Below, in pieces: positions 10,500-19,484 of a DNA stretch of 64,000 nucleotides. Under the pieces are notes generated by a model. It was not told the DNA's origin and did not search any database. It saw only the letters and a program-made list of their open reading frames with translations. Position 1 is the first letter of the stretch, and each line of letters begins with the position of its first letter. Location of the stretch: NCBI GenBank assembly GCA_946122785.1, contig CAMGYJ010000005.1:33842002-33906001 (forward strand), read 5' to 3'. This DNA comes from Linum tenue (Eukaryota > Streptophyta > Magnoliopsida > Malpighiales > Linaceae). Made by a program: the position numbers and the translations under genes.

Positions 10500-10756
10500 C
10501 AGGAAGCGTAGCCGTAGAGGAGCGTGGTGCCGTCGGCGGCGGTGTACTTGTTCCAGTACTGCGAATCGGGCTGCGAGAATGTGTTGTATGCCAAGTCTTT
10601 GAGAAGTTCAGACTTGGCCTCCCCCAAAGGTTCGGCGCTCTGGAACCCGCTGGCGTTGCAGCCGCTTCCACTAGGATCCTCGTCATGGCTGCTGCTGCAA
10701 AACCCTAAACTAATTACCAGAACGACAACAACGATTGTGGCTACAGCTGGGTTCAT
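10500..10756 (-). pseudogene. C-type Gnk2 pseudogene, 3' half replaced by retroelement
   Basis: From the ATG at 10754-10756 the frame gives a signal peptide (VVVVLVISLGFC) and a Gnk2 N-terminal half very close to the gene at 7760-8212 (shared EDPSGSGCNA, GFQSAEP, YTAADGT and LLYGYASC). The similarity stops exactly at the YASC cysteine (about 10500), where the Athila fragment begins. The frame then runs on into retroelement sequence to a stop at 10283, with no Gnk2 C-terminus. An upstream in-frame ATG at 10834 is not conserved. The remaining piece lacks the CX6CX2C motif and is dead. Confidence 0.8.
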
Positions 10757-10844
10757 TTTCGTTGATATTCCTTCCTCCTCCTTGCTACGATACTTGCTTT
10801 CTCGATCGAGTTTTGGGGCTTCTCTCAGATACAATTATACCGTG

Positions 10845-10920
10845 GGAGGATTTTATAGTCTCAGCTAGATAAGTACTTAATTGGGCGGCTGCAAGCGCAT
10901 ACAGTTTATTGGGTGGGACA
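10845..10920 (-). promoter_or_regulatory. Promoter of the 10500-10756 pseudogene
   Basis: On the minus strand GACTATAAAATCC (10848-10860) is a good TATA box about 95 bp upstream of the ATG. About 30 bp farther upstream, GGGCGGCTGCAAGCGCATAC (10881-10900, + strand) is a diverged version of the GGCGGCC...ATGCTGTTT module of A-type genes. GGCGGCT is also the complement of a GCC-box core, which may be chance. A further copy of this segment lies at 14533-14600. Confidence 0.45.
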
Positions 10921-10952
10921 AAAATGGCGGGGGAGAGAGATATCTATATACT

Positions 10953-11432
10953 CAGTGGCGGAGTTAGTTGAGGTCAAGGTGTGTCATTTGACCCACCTTG
11001 GTCTAAAAAAATATAGAGTAAATGTGATTGTGGATTAAATACTAAATACAAGATTACATATTATTATTGTAGATAATTATAGGTAAAATACTATTTTGTG
11101 ATTTATATATAACTTTTAATTCACATATTCTGTAAGAGAATTTAATATAAACAAAAACTCGAAAATTAAGGGTGTTTGTTTATATCAGTTGCTATTGCAA
11201 GTGTTGACTTACTGAAATAAGTAAAGTGAAGAAACACTTCAGAATAAGATTATGAGTGTTGGAATCATGACCGATTTTTTGTTGTGGTATCTTTAAGATC
11301 CATCATAATTTTCATGATGGATATATTTATATATTTTCGAAATTTTTTAGCACATGAACATATCCTAAAACTTATGTTACATTTTTCCACTATATTTGAC
11401 CTATCTTAGATAAATTTATGGATACGCCACTG
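10953..11432. mobile_element. hAT non-autonomous element, TIR CAGTGGCGGA
   Basis: The 480-bp element starts CAGTGGCGGAGTTAG and ends GGATACGCCACTG. It is flanked by a perfect 8-bp TSD, TATATACT (10945-10952 and 11433-11440). The interior is AT-rich and non-coding. It shares its termini with 41552-42231. Confidence 0.85.
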
Positions 11433-11450
11433 TATATACTAAAGGTGATT

Positions 11451-11648
11451 TAGAGGTGGTTACTGGAGTGGATTCCTAGATTGGTGTATTAATGGATCAA
11501 GTGGATTGGATGAAATGGATTTATGGGTTGGATCAAGTAGATTGGATCAAAGATCCATGAATCCAAATGACATCCAAGTCTTGGACCAATATGTAAATTT
11601 TGAAAAGCTTGGGGCACTAAAATGTCATGATAAAAATTTTAGGTCCCG
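11451..11648. mobile_element. Truncated hAT element, TAGAGGTGG family
   Basis: It starts TAGAGGTGGTTA, continues with GGATTGGAT / GGATCCATGAATCC repeats and a block beginning AAATGACATCCAAG, matching the complete copies at 25723-26141 and 52824-53222. The right end is missing: the sequence passes directly into a Cassandra LTR at about 11648. No TSD can be paired. Confidence 0.65.
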
Positions 11649-11898
11649 ACAAGATATTGTCCGCTTTGGGCCTTTACACCCGCATGGATTTCGACTTGGG
11701 GTGCAATTTAGGGTGACTTCCCATAAGGTCACCCATCCTTGTTGTACTCCACACTGAGCACGTTTAACTTCAGAATTCTCACAAGAACTCCTCCATTACA
11801 CCCCAAAACGCGTCTTGTCGGTTAAGGCCGGTTTCTTACTTATGAACCATGGATCTCTTCCGTGCTTTGTCGATGTGGGATTTGCCTAAGGTGTTACA
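11649..11898 (-). mobile_element. Solo Cassandra TRIM LTR (5S rRNA-derived)
   Basis: On the minus strand it begins TGTAACACCTTAGGC, passes GATGTGGGATT... type LTR sequence, and contains a block that aligns with the 3' two-thirds of plant 5S rRNA (GAAGTTAAACGTGCT, then AAGGATGGGTGACC, GGGAAGTCACCC, TTGCACCCC). It ends near GCCCAAAGCGGACAATATC. Cassandra TRIMs are defined by a 5S domain with pol III promoter boxes inside their LTR. No second LTR or internal region is adjacent, so it is probably a solo LTR. Confidence 0.8.
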
Positions 11899-11929
11899 AC
11901 AAAAGTCAAAATACAGGACCAAAAAATAC

Positions 11930-12330
11930 CACACAATACCACCCTGGTTGGGTGGTATCTTGTGGTACACAATGTTGAAAGTCATAAATGACAGTTAGTA
12001 TACTTATACTCTCATGTAGTCAACCATCCTACAGTCTTGGTATGTTCATACCACCATGATACGCTTTTCATACCATATGATATGCTCTTATTTAAATACC
12101 ACTCAATACCATATGGTATAGGCTGGTAAAAAATGACTCAATTTTTTTTGTTCCAAAAATATATCAAAGTGGATATAATGTTGAAGAGCACAATTAATCT
12201 GATCTAACTGTGCAAAAAAATTTAAATTCTGACTTAAAAAGAGTGAGAAATCGTTCGTTTAAAGATTAAAGGGGAAAATTAAAGGCTTTCTAGGAGAGAG
12301 AAAGAGAGCTGATGTGGCGGATGGTGGTTG
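11930..12330 (-). mobile_element. Fragment related to the outer Mutator-like element
   Basis: Read on the minus strand, 12300-12095 aligns with 4780-5000 inside the 3464-7438 element (shared TTTAATTTTCC, GACGATTTCTCACTC, TTTTTTTTGCACAG, AGATCAGATTAATTGTGC). One AATACCATATGGTATAGG unit (12106-12125) matches the minisatellite unit. The terminal TIR blocks of the 3464 element were not found, so this is a diverged or truncated copy. Confidence 0.6.
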
Positions 12331-12339
12331 GGTTATGCA

Positions 12340-13010
12340 TGATTACTGATAGGGCCGCAAATGAGCAGAGGTGTTCCCGAGCGGCTCGGCGTTCGACTCG
12401 GAAAAAGCTCGTTCAAAACTCGTCTCGTTTACTAATGAGCCGAGCTTGAGCTTGATCTTTTGCAGCTCGCGGAGCTCGCAAGCTAGCTCGACTCGGTGAC
12501 TTGTTGAGCTCAACTAGTGAGCTGGCTCTCGTTTAGAGCTCATGAGATATCTCAACTCTCAACATTGTGGTGGCTAGAGAGCCAACTCGATTACTGAATT
12601 ATGAGTGAATCGATCTATATGAGTTTGATTTGGATAATTCATAGGATTGTTAAATTATATATCTCAACCTATATAAAGTTTAACACGTAGATTATATGAG
12701 CAAATATGTCTTATTTAATTTTAAAAAGAAATTATGTATCATAGATTGCTTCGATACTATGAATTAACATAATTTTCACTTGTTAAATTTATTAACTAAA
12801 TGATTTGATACCACAAAGTATAACATGAGATTAGTTAATATTGAACACTTAACTATTATTATTATTTTTTCATCTTGACATTAATCACGTGTATCATGTA
12901 GGACAAAAAAAATGAATTTATCAAATATGCGTCAAGATTTTATTAAGCAAGCTAGTTTGAACTCGACTCGTCTCGTTAATAATTCGAGTTCAAGTTGGGG
13001 TAACATTGAG
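12340..13010. repeat. GCTCG/CTCGA-rich repeat segment, probable transposon remnant
   Basis: The segment starts AGGGCCGCAAATGAGC and is rich in GAGCTCG, CGAGC and ACTCG words at its left (12370-12560) and right (12955-12995) ends, with an AT-rich centre. This arrangement resembles hAT-like elements of the AGGGCCGCAAA type, but no matching right terminus or TSD was found. No gene is seen. Confidence 0.35.
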
Positions 13011-13965
13011 GAAAAGAAGGAAAAAAGTGTGTTTAGAAAAAAAAAATAGGGGGTTAGGAAAGAATTTTAGATTATAATAATAAATATTTTGTTAAAAACT
13101 CAACCCGATTTCCATCTCACGCTCCCAAAAAACAAAAAAAATCCATTCATTTAAAGTAGGTTCAACCGGGTGATGTTGAGTTTCGGGCTGGGAGCGAGTT
13201 TTACCCAATGAGTTTCGGTTCAGGAGTAAGTTTTACCTGCTTTTGTAATTAACTGGTTGGGTCAGTTATGAAATTGTTAAAACTCGCCTCACTTTCCATC
13301 TGACCCGCACCCAAAAAAGTCAAAAGCTAACACAATGTTATGTCATGGAGATATATTTTTCTAATAATATGAATATTTATAGTCCTTATGATAATATATA
13401 TTCTAACTAAACTCAGAGCCATGGGTATCCCGTATCCAACCTATTTTTACTCTAGGTTGTTGACGAATTTTGAGTTGGAAGCGAGTTTACCTATCTATGT
13501 GATTGGGCATTTTTTGAAATTAATGAAAACTTTGAGGGCATAACAATTCCAATGGTTTTACCTTTCTTTAATAAAATACTTTTATGTCTTAATTTTTCTT
13601 AGAGAGTCACATAACTGTGTGATATACTTTTGTTAAATAAGCATTGTCCGCGTGTCATGTGTTTATTTTATAACAAAATCAAGTCATAAATATGATTTAT
13701 AGTTTATTTAACACTTTATTAACTTTTTTATGTAGGTTTTTGTTTTTTGTAAGAAGATTTTGTGACTATGCACGTTCAAACCGCACCAACCTACAATGGG
13801 TAGCATAATTTTATATTTGTGAGTAATATGGGGCGAATAACCACACAGTGTGAAAATAAATTGCACCTCCAGAGTTAGGAGAACTTCTAACTACACACAG
13901 GGTGAAAATATTCGTTTACTTTCTTATAAGAATCCAAGATTTATTTTCTCAAGCACTTGGCCAAT
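13011..13965. other. Non-coding, AT-rich with diverged repeats
   Basis: No gene is seen. TTTCCATCT followed by CACGCTCCC (13111-13130) and by GACCCGCACCC (13296-13315) flank GGGTT/GAGTTT-rich text, which suggests an old terminal-repeat element without a clear TSD. The rest has no recognisable structure. Confidence 0.4.
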
Positions 13966-13976
13966 AACTAGCTACC

Positions 13977-14017
13977 AGAAGTGGGTCTGATCGTATCGCA
14001 TGTAACGCTTCCTTTCC
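13977..14017 (-). pseudogene. C-type Gnk2 relic (last codons only)
   Basis: The minus-strand frame reads RYMRYDQTHFW-stop, matching CYMRFQDTQFW-stop at the end of the intact C-type gene at 7760. Upstream coding sequence is missing. After removing the hAT element at 14026-14440, the fragment joins sequence that resembles the C-type promoter, so most of the gene was deleted before or after the insertion. Confidence 0.65.
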
Positions 14018-14025
14018 ATTGCAGG

Positions 14026-14440
14026 TAGGGCTGGCTATTTAGATCGGGACCGGATGAAAAACCGGAAACCGGACCGTATAACCCGGACCGAGACCGGACC
14101 GGGACCAGATAGTAAACAATCCAATCTAATCTTTGGGCTTAGATTTGAGGTAAAAAACCGGATAAAGACCGGATAAGAGAGCTCAACACCCAAAACTTAA
14201 GGGTAATTTGCATAAACGGTCACAAACCTTTGCACTTAGTACAAAACTTAACCAACTCCTCACCCTTTTAGGCCTTAGGCCACTCAAATTCCAACAATCT
14301 CAATATAAAATCAAGACCGGACCGGATCAAGACCGGACTGTATCAAATCCAATCTTCGGTCCTTATATTTTCAAAAAAACCTGACTGGACCGGATCAATT
14401 TGGGCCAATTTAACCGGACCGGACCGTATAGCCGCCCCTA
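14026..14440. mobile_element. hAT non-autonomous element, CCGGACCGG family, copy 1
   Basis: The 415-bp element begins TAGGGCTGGCTATTT and ends TATAGCCGCCCCTA, with a perfect 8-bp TSD ATTGCAGG (14018-14025 and 14441-14448). The subterminal regions are dense in CCGGACCGG/ACCGGACCG words. It has no ORF of note. The second copy at 15381-15806 is in the opposite orientation. Confidence 0.88.
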
Positions 14441-14515
14441 ATTGCAGGTATACTCAAGATACGAATTGTGCATAAGCAAGACAAGTAGACCAAAACTGAG
14501 CAGATTATATGTAGC

Positions 14516-14745
14516 TAGCTGGATAGATTGCTTAGGCGGCCGCGAGCATAAGCGGTTTGTTGGATCGGACAGTATAGGCGGAGGGAGATATGTAAAGGTC
14601 AACTATGGCGGTCAGGGAAGAAGTTTTCGTGTTCGGACACAGCATATCTTGGCCGGTCAGGGAAGAAGTTTGCCCATTTGGGAAGAACATATGGATATAG
14701 GCATGACATTTATGGGTTTTATTAAGCAACATAAAAAATCTTCTT
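14516..14745 (-). promoter_or_regulatory. Relic of a C-type promoter region
   Basis: AGGCGGCCGCGAGCATAAGC and the following GGTTTGTTGGAT (14534-14566) parallel GGGCGGCTGCAAGCGCATAC and AGTTTATTGGGT at 10881-10912. A small duplication places GGTCAGGGAAGAAGTTT at both 14611-14627 and 14655-14671, related to GCCGGTCAGGAAAGAATT upstream of A-type genes. No coding sequence remains. Confidence 0.45.
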
Positions 14746-14829
14746 AACATGTATAATTAATATATGTGTAAACGGTTATAAACCTTTGCATTTATTACAA
14801 AACGGTCACAAACTTCTAATTTCTAAAAA

Positions 14830-15203
14830 TAGGGTAATATCCACGTTTGAGCATATAGCAAAACAACTAGCTTATTACCCGGCCCGTTGGCCGGATTACT
14901 GTATGTTACCCACTTGTGGAATACTGGAATGGGAGAGAAAGCAAGTGAGAGTGAAGGGATTGAGATTCCACTTGATTAGGACCGACCCACTAATCCGATT
15001 CTTCCCGACCCGCCCCAACCTAGAGGGCCAGAAAGAGTCAATAAGAAATACGAACGAAGAGGATTAGTCATATATCTTGACTCTTCAGAAGTGGGTCAAA
15101 CAGGATCAAGGTTGGGTGAGGGCAATTTTTAGCGCTAAGCAGAGTTCTAGGTTGAATAACTTTACTTAGGGTAATATCCACGTTTGAGCATATAGCAAAA
15201 CAA
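14830..15203. repeat. Pair of identical 37-bp direct repeats
   Basis: The 37-bp string beginning TAGGGTAATATCCACG occurs at 14830-14866 and again at 15167-15203 with no mismatch. The 300 bp between them hold no gene and no clear terminal repeats. The pair may mark a local duplication with later change, or an insertion. Confidence 0.7.
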
Positions 15204-15380
15204 TCATTATATTATTCTCCATCCAAAAAATATTAATTTTGCCCGGTCAACACTTCACACTACTTAACTTCTTAATAAAAGATTCACTTAACCAAACAAC
15301 CCAACCAACCCTGTCTTTTGAAACATGTAATGTTACAAAACTTTATAGGATGATCATACCGTTTCATTTATGCTCGCCAG

Positions 15381-15806
15381 TAGGGGTGGTTATACGGTCC
15401 GGTCCGGTTTGAATTGGCCCAAATTGATCCGGTCCAGTCCGGTTTTTTTGAAAATATAAGGACCGAAGATTGGATTGGATACAGTCCGGTCTTAACCCGG
15501 TCCGGTCCCAATTCGGTCTTGATTTTATATTGAGATTGTGGGAATTTGAGTGGCCTAAGGCCTAAAAGGGTGAGGAGTTGGTTAAGTTTTGTACTAAGTG
15601 CAAAGGTTTGTGACCGTTTATGCAAATTACCCTTAAGTTTTGGGTGTTGAGCTCTCTTATCCGGTCTTTATCCGTTTTTTACCTCAAATCTAAGCCCAAA
15701 GATTGGATTGGATTGTTTACTATCCGGTCTCGGTCCGGTCTCGGTCCGAGTTATACGATCCGGTTTCCGATTTTTCATCCGGTCCCGGTCCAAATAGCCA
15801 GCCCTA
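15381..15806. mobile_element. hAT non-autonomous element, CCGGACCGG family, copy 2
   Basis: The 426-bp element begins TAGGGGTGGTTATACGG and ends AATAGCCAGCCCTA, with a perfect 8-bp TSD CTCGCCAG (15373-15380 and 15807-15814). It is close to the reverse complement of 14026-14440 along its whole length, including the stretch reading GAGTGGCCTAAGGCC. Reading frames across it are incidental. Confidence 0.88.
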
Positions 15807-16083
15807 CTCGCCAGAGCTTTTCCTTGGAAGTGCTAAGAATCAGACTCGAAAACCAAGCCACTTGTCTTTGTCGATAAAAATTGAAACATCAAGGGACGAG
15901 TACCAAATCGAGGCATGCAGGATTACATGATGTTCTCAAAACTTCATCGCCTAGGAGGATTACAAAATGTGAACTTGTTTACATCAAAATACTACTTGGA
16001 AGACCTTCCAATACTTGGGCACCATGTGTCCAATCTCAGGGTAACCATCCAACCGCAAAGTGGATGGTGACATCACACATTTT

Positions 16084-16410
16084 GGATACCATCCAACCTC
16101 TTAATGTATTGTAATCATCCCAATTCCCACATTAAGGATACCAACCTCTCAGTGTATGATATCATCCTATATAGTGGACACCATCCAACCTCTTAGTGGA
16201 TGGTGACCATCCCACATCATGGATATCATCCAATCATACAGTGGATGATACCAACTCATATCATGGACACCATCCAAAGTACTAATTGGATGATACCATC
16301 CTATATCATGGATACCATCGAACCCATATCAAGTACACCATCCAAAGTACTTATTGGATGATACCATCTCATTTCATGAATACCATACTAGTTGGATGGT
16401 TCCATCGCCA
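16084..16410. repeat. Degenerate minisatellite with GGATACCATCC-type units
   Basis: Seven or eight imperfect units of about 45 bp begin GGATACCATCC or GGACACCATCC and contain GTGGATGGTGACCATCC or TTGGATGATACCATCC-like text. Each unit has inverted GGATGG/CCATCC words, so single units could fold. No coding sense is seen. Confidence 0.7.
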
Positions 16411-16439
16411 CGTTGAAACATGATGACATGTGAGGTGTA

Positions 16440-17280
16440 TATGGACTTCTTATGACGACAACTGACTTGCGTAGAGGCTAAGCGGAGCTACTTTTTGGTA
16501 AGAGCAGAGAGCGAGTAGTTGGATGACTCTGGGAAACAAAAGTTGAAGCAACCTTCTAGAGAGAGGCAGACAAACACAATCCATCACAAAGAAAACTTGT
16601 CTCAACTGTCCCTTTTTCATTTTTCTCTATAGTTTGCGAAGCTCTACTCCATGAAGGATTCTCCATAGCAGTAGTCTTAGTTGTAGTCACAGAGCTATCA
16701 AGGAATCTCTATAGGAGTAGTGTTAGATAACGTAGATTCCCCATACACCAAACACCATCGTTCAAACAATGTTGAAGAGGTGTGGACCGTAGTAACAATC
16801 ATTTTCATAATAGAAGTCAGGGACAACCCATCCACCCATTTTTCCACCGTTACCAGAATCATATGAATCAGATCTAGATATTGTCCATCCACCTATCAAA
16901 CTTATTGTTTTAGTTTGCTAAAATATTTGTTTAGCTGCTATTAATTATCTGTCTTCGTAAGTTATAATTAAGAAATGAATATTTAAATTATAATTATATT
17001 TAAATAATGCAAAATTGTCTTGCATAGTCATATCTATCGACTTTGTAATAATGATAGTCAATTTCTGATAAATACACAAAATGTCCTGATTTTAGAAACA
17101 TGTTTGACAAATTTAGCCACTTCCATTAAAAGCTTTAACACCGTTAGAGATTCCCTTAATTACATAAACAAGACACCGAGGACGCCATGTGGATGCCAAT
17201 TTCTCATTAATACACAAAATGTCCAATTTCGTTCAAAACTTTAACAGCGTCATTTTATATGTTGACTGGACTAATGTTTT
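16440..17280. other. Non-coding stretch
   Basis: No gene or clear repeat is seen. TACACAAAATGTCC occurs at 17072-17085 and 17211-17224 within ATTTCT-rich text, which suggests a short local duplication. Confidence 0.4.
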
Positions 17281-17281
17281 T

Positions 17282-17730
17282 TTTTTTAATTTGGCGACAC
17301 TTGTATAAGAATTTGTCTATCTCCTGTGGAGAGGGAGGTCCACGTGTGCGTATTGAATTTATGAATGGGGCTTAATTCAATTACAACTAGACGTTTTCAT
17401 GAATTTTTTCGTCCTAAAGTACAATTGGGGTCAAATCTCTTTCAAAACTGAATTTGGAGTAAAAAAAGTTCTTTTTTTGTGACATTAAACTAGACAAAGT
17501 AACGAACAATTGCTTACTCTAGTAGTAAAATTACTAACTTTAAATCTAGTGGTTTCAAATTGGAATCTCTTAAATATATAGTACCTAAACAAATTTTTTT
17601 TTTATATCCCTGTAAAAATAAAACTATGACGAAGTACTGATTTGATGATTTTATTCCAAACAAAGAAAACCCACCCGACTACAGCAAGCATGCAATTAAC
17701 AGAATTTTTGAGATCAAAACAGCAAGTAAT
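17282..17730. other. 3' flank of A-type gene; LINE-free counterpart of 1440-3450
   Basis: The stretch aligns with 1440-1550 and then 3245-3450, skipping the LINE fragment at 1551-3245. It therefore shows the pre-insertion arrangement (TTTTCATGAATTTTTTCG...CAATTGGGGTCAAATC). It also contains an extra AT-rich segment (17515-17630) that is absent from the other copy. No gene. Confidence 0.7.
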
Positions 17731-18198
17731 TTAAGGGCAAAGCCGTCGATCCGAAAATTGCAAGCTACACTGCAGTGGTTTCTGTACAACCACAACAAAT
17801 CCGCCGACTCTCTTTCCGCATTTCTTCATGAGACGACGCCGTGCTTCTCTCAGACACGTCGAGCACTGCTGGTATTTGGCGGAACAGTACACATCTCCGC
17901 CGCAGTTCGAGGGCAAAACGACACAGTTCGCGACGCCGTATACGTACACGGTGCCGCTAGTTGCGCCGGTGCCGGTGGCAGTGTCATAAGTACAGCGCTG
18001 TTTGTAGTACGCAGAGAAAGTTTTGGTCATTAAGGTATCAAAAACTTTGCCCCTCGCCGCCGCTAGAGGGTCGCCGGACTTTAACTTTCCTCCGCTGCAC
18101 GTGGCCTTGCCTTGGGTGGAAGGGAAATGGATGATGCTGCATCCCAGTAGAAAATACAGAGCAATTGCCATAGAAGAAGAAGAAGCAGTACTATTCAT
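17731..18198 (-). CDS. Secreted Gnk2-domain (DUF26) protein, A-type
   Basis: A 155-residue protein with a probable signal peptide (MAIALYFLLGCSIIHF, about residues 10-25) and one Gnk2-type domain, likely apoplastic. It starts the mature region with ATCSGGKLKSGDPLAAAR, shared with 27218-27664 and similar to 24565-25134. Cysteines include C34, C69, C92, C99, C105, C112, C115, C127, C144 and C154, with C105-X6-C112-X2-C115. The Asn that follows the first domain Cys in ginkbilobin-2 is Ser here, so mannose binding of the known type is doubtful. The ATG is supported by the matching MNS start of 27218-27664. The gene is intronless as read. The duplicated copy of its 3' end lies at 3448-3463 plus 7439-7525. 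Confidence 0.85.
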   Translation of the reverse strand: MNSTASSSSMAIALYFLLGCSIIHFPSTQGKATCSGGKLKSGDPLAAARGKVFDTLMTKTFSAYYKQRCTYDTATGTGATSGTVYVYGVANCVVLPSNCGGDVYCSAKYQQCSTCLREARRRLMKKCGKRVGGFVVVVQKPLQCSLQFSDRRLCP

Positions 18199-18257
18199 GG
18201 CGGTAATTGGCCGGCTTCTGATATGGTTAGATCAGATGTAACTTAATTATTGAGGAT

Positions 18258-18325
18258 TGGATTAATATGGAGAGTTTCAGGCGGCCACTGTATGCTGTTT
18301 TCTAACTCCTCCAAACATATATGTA
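18258..18325 (-). promoter_or_regulatory. A-type core promoter module
   Basis: On the + strand the block reads ATTAATATGGAGAGTTTCAG then GCGGCCACTGTATGCTGTTT. The same order occurs at 27737-27790, at 28325-28375 and, reversed, at 24435-24490. The TATA-like part here is ATTAATAT, weaker than in the other copies. The module sits about 65-125 bp upstream of the ATG at 18198. Confidence 0.6.
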
Positions 18326-18837
18326 TGTCTATCGTTATATATTATTAATATATTATTAATTCCAATTTTTCACGTAACAAATACTATAGTTTGATGAGCA
18401 TTGTCGCATTTAATTAATTGAACATTTGAACTGTTGAGAATTCAAAAATTTGCCGGTCTGGAAAGAATTGTTCCTATTTGAGAAGTGCTATCTAAACACA
18501 ATCATGGACTTCGGAACGGGGAAAAAATAATCTAAAACAAATTTTGAGTGTGTCCGAATTTAATTTATTATGACTCAAATCAAATTTGGGTAATAAATTT
18601 TTTGGGACATATACATGATCAGTATTTTAGTTTGGATTTAAATTTCATATATATTATAGGGTTGTCAAAAAGTACATATATAATAATAATCAATAGAAAA
18701 TTGATACTCCATTCTAATACGGGTTTCGTTTTTCTTTGTACCAAAACAAACATAAATATGGAAACTTTGACATTGAATGTGAGAATTCGGTTGAAAACAG
18801 TAATTGAGATGGTCGATATTTTTATTTCGTGGGGTAT
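18326..18837. other. Upstream region of A-type gene, non-coding
   Basis: No gene is seen. 18361-18480 aligns with 27870-28000 (TTTTCACGTAAC, TTTGCCGGTC, GAAAGAATT, TTCCT), so the upstream region is shared between A-type genes. From about 18500 the sequence is AT-rich and has no recognisable feature until the LINE at 18838. Confidence 0.5.
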
Positions 18838-18839
18838 AA

Positions 18840-19448
18840 TCATTTGAACCCAAATATAAGGAGCAATCCACGCGATCACAGAAGGGGGGAGGTAGCCAGC
18901 TGAAGGGGAAGGAACCAACTCGTGATTCTGCGCCCGGGTCTCGGTTCGACGTGCTGCAATCGAATGACATGCAAGAGACCCCAGTCGAACACCCTGTCCC
19001 CGGAGGAGATACGTCACAGGGAAAGTTGACCACCTCCACCCACGTGAAGAAAAAGAAGGCGCCCCAGGCCGATAATGCGGGGCCGAAGATAAGTACCCCG
19101 AAGCAGAATGCCCCACTCGAGGAGATATCTTCACACCGCGGCCTACGCAACGAGGAACAGATGCCGAAGACACCAAGGAGCGCTCCACAAACTGTGCAAA
19201 CAACCAAGGTTGGAACGGGGGCAGGTACTCCTCCTATTCCATACACCCAAAACTCCGAGGGGCGCAAGGTGCAATCAGCTCCGCGACCTGGACAAGATAG
19301 AATGGGAGGGGGACAGGAGGATCATGACATGGTGGAGGACCCGCCGGACGAGTCTGGTAACCCCAGAGACCCCCATGGGGCTCATGACGGTGAAAGAAGG
19401 ACCAAATCGGTGATGAACAGTGACGGGGTCACCCCGTCAGAGAATTAA
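18840..19448 (+). pseudogene. LINE ORF1, C-terminal part
   Basis: The open frame before the nominal start at 18951 reads KGKEPTRDSAPGSRFDVLQ. The GSRFxVL motif is typical of the low-complexity C-terminal region of plant LINE ORF1, after the zinc knuckle. The remainder is hydrophilic, Pro/Lys/Asp-rich and ends 36 bp before ORF2. The DUF4283 and zinc-knuckle parts are missing, lost by 5' truncation, so no functional ORF1 can be made. Confidence 0.6.
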
Positions 19449-19484
19449 GCCCAAGGGAGTCTCTTTCCTCTACCCCTTCTATTT

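Noticed and set aside
10757..10834. Upstream in-frame ATG giving a longer N-terminus to the 10500 pseudogene
   Set aside because: The ATG at 10754-10756 starts the signal peptide shared with the intact paralogue, and the extension is not present there.
11649..11898. A 5S rRNA gene on the minus strand
   Set aside because: The 5' third of 5S rRNA is absent and the similarity lies inside an LTR with TGTAACACC start, as expected for Cassandra.
15368..15930. ORFs across the 15381-15806 hAT element
   Set aside because: Repetitive CCGGACCGG-derived peptides from a non-autonomous transposon.
18619..19267. Minus-strand ORFs of about 200 residues opposite the LINE ORF1 region
   Set aside because: They cross the LINE/host junction and are antisense to an ORF1 with a recognisable GSRFDVL motif.
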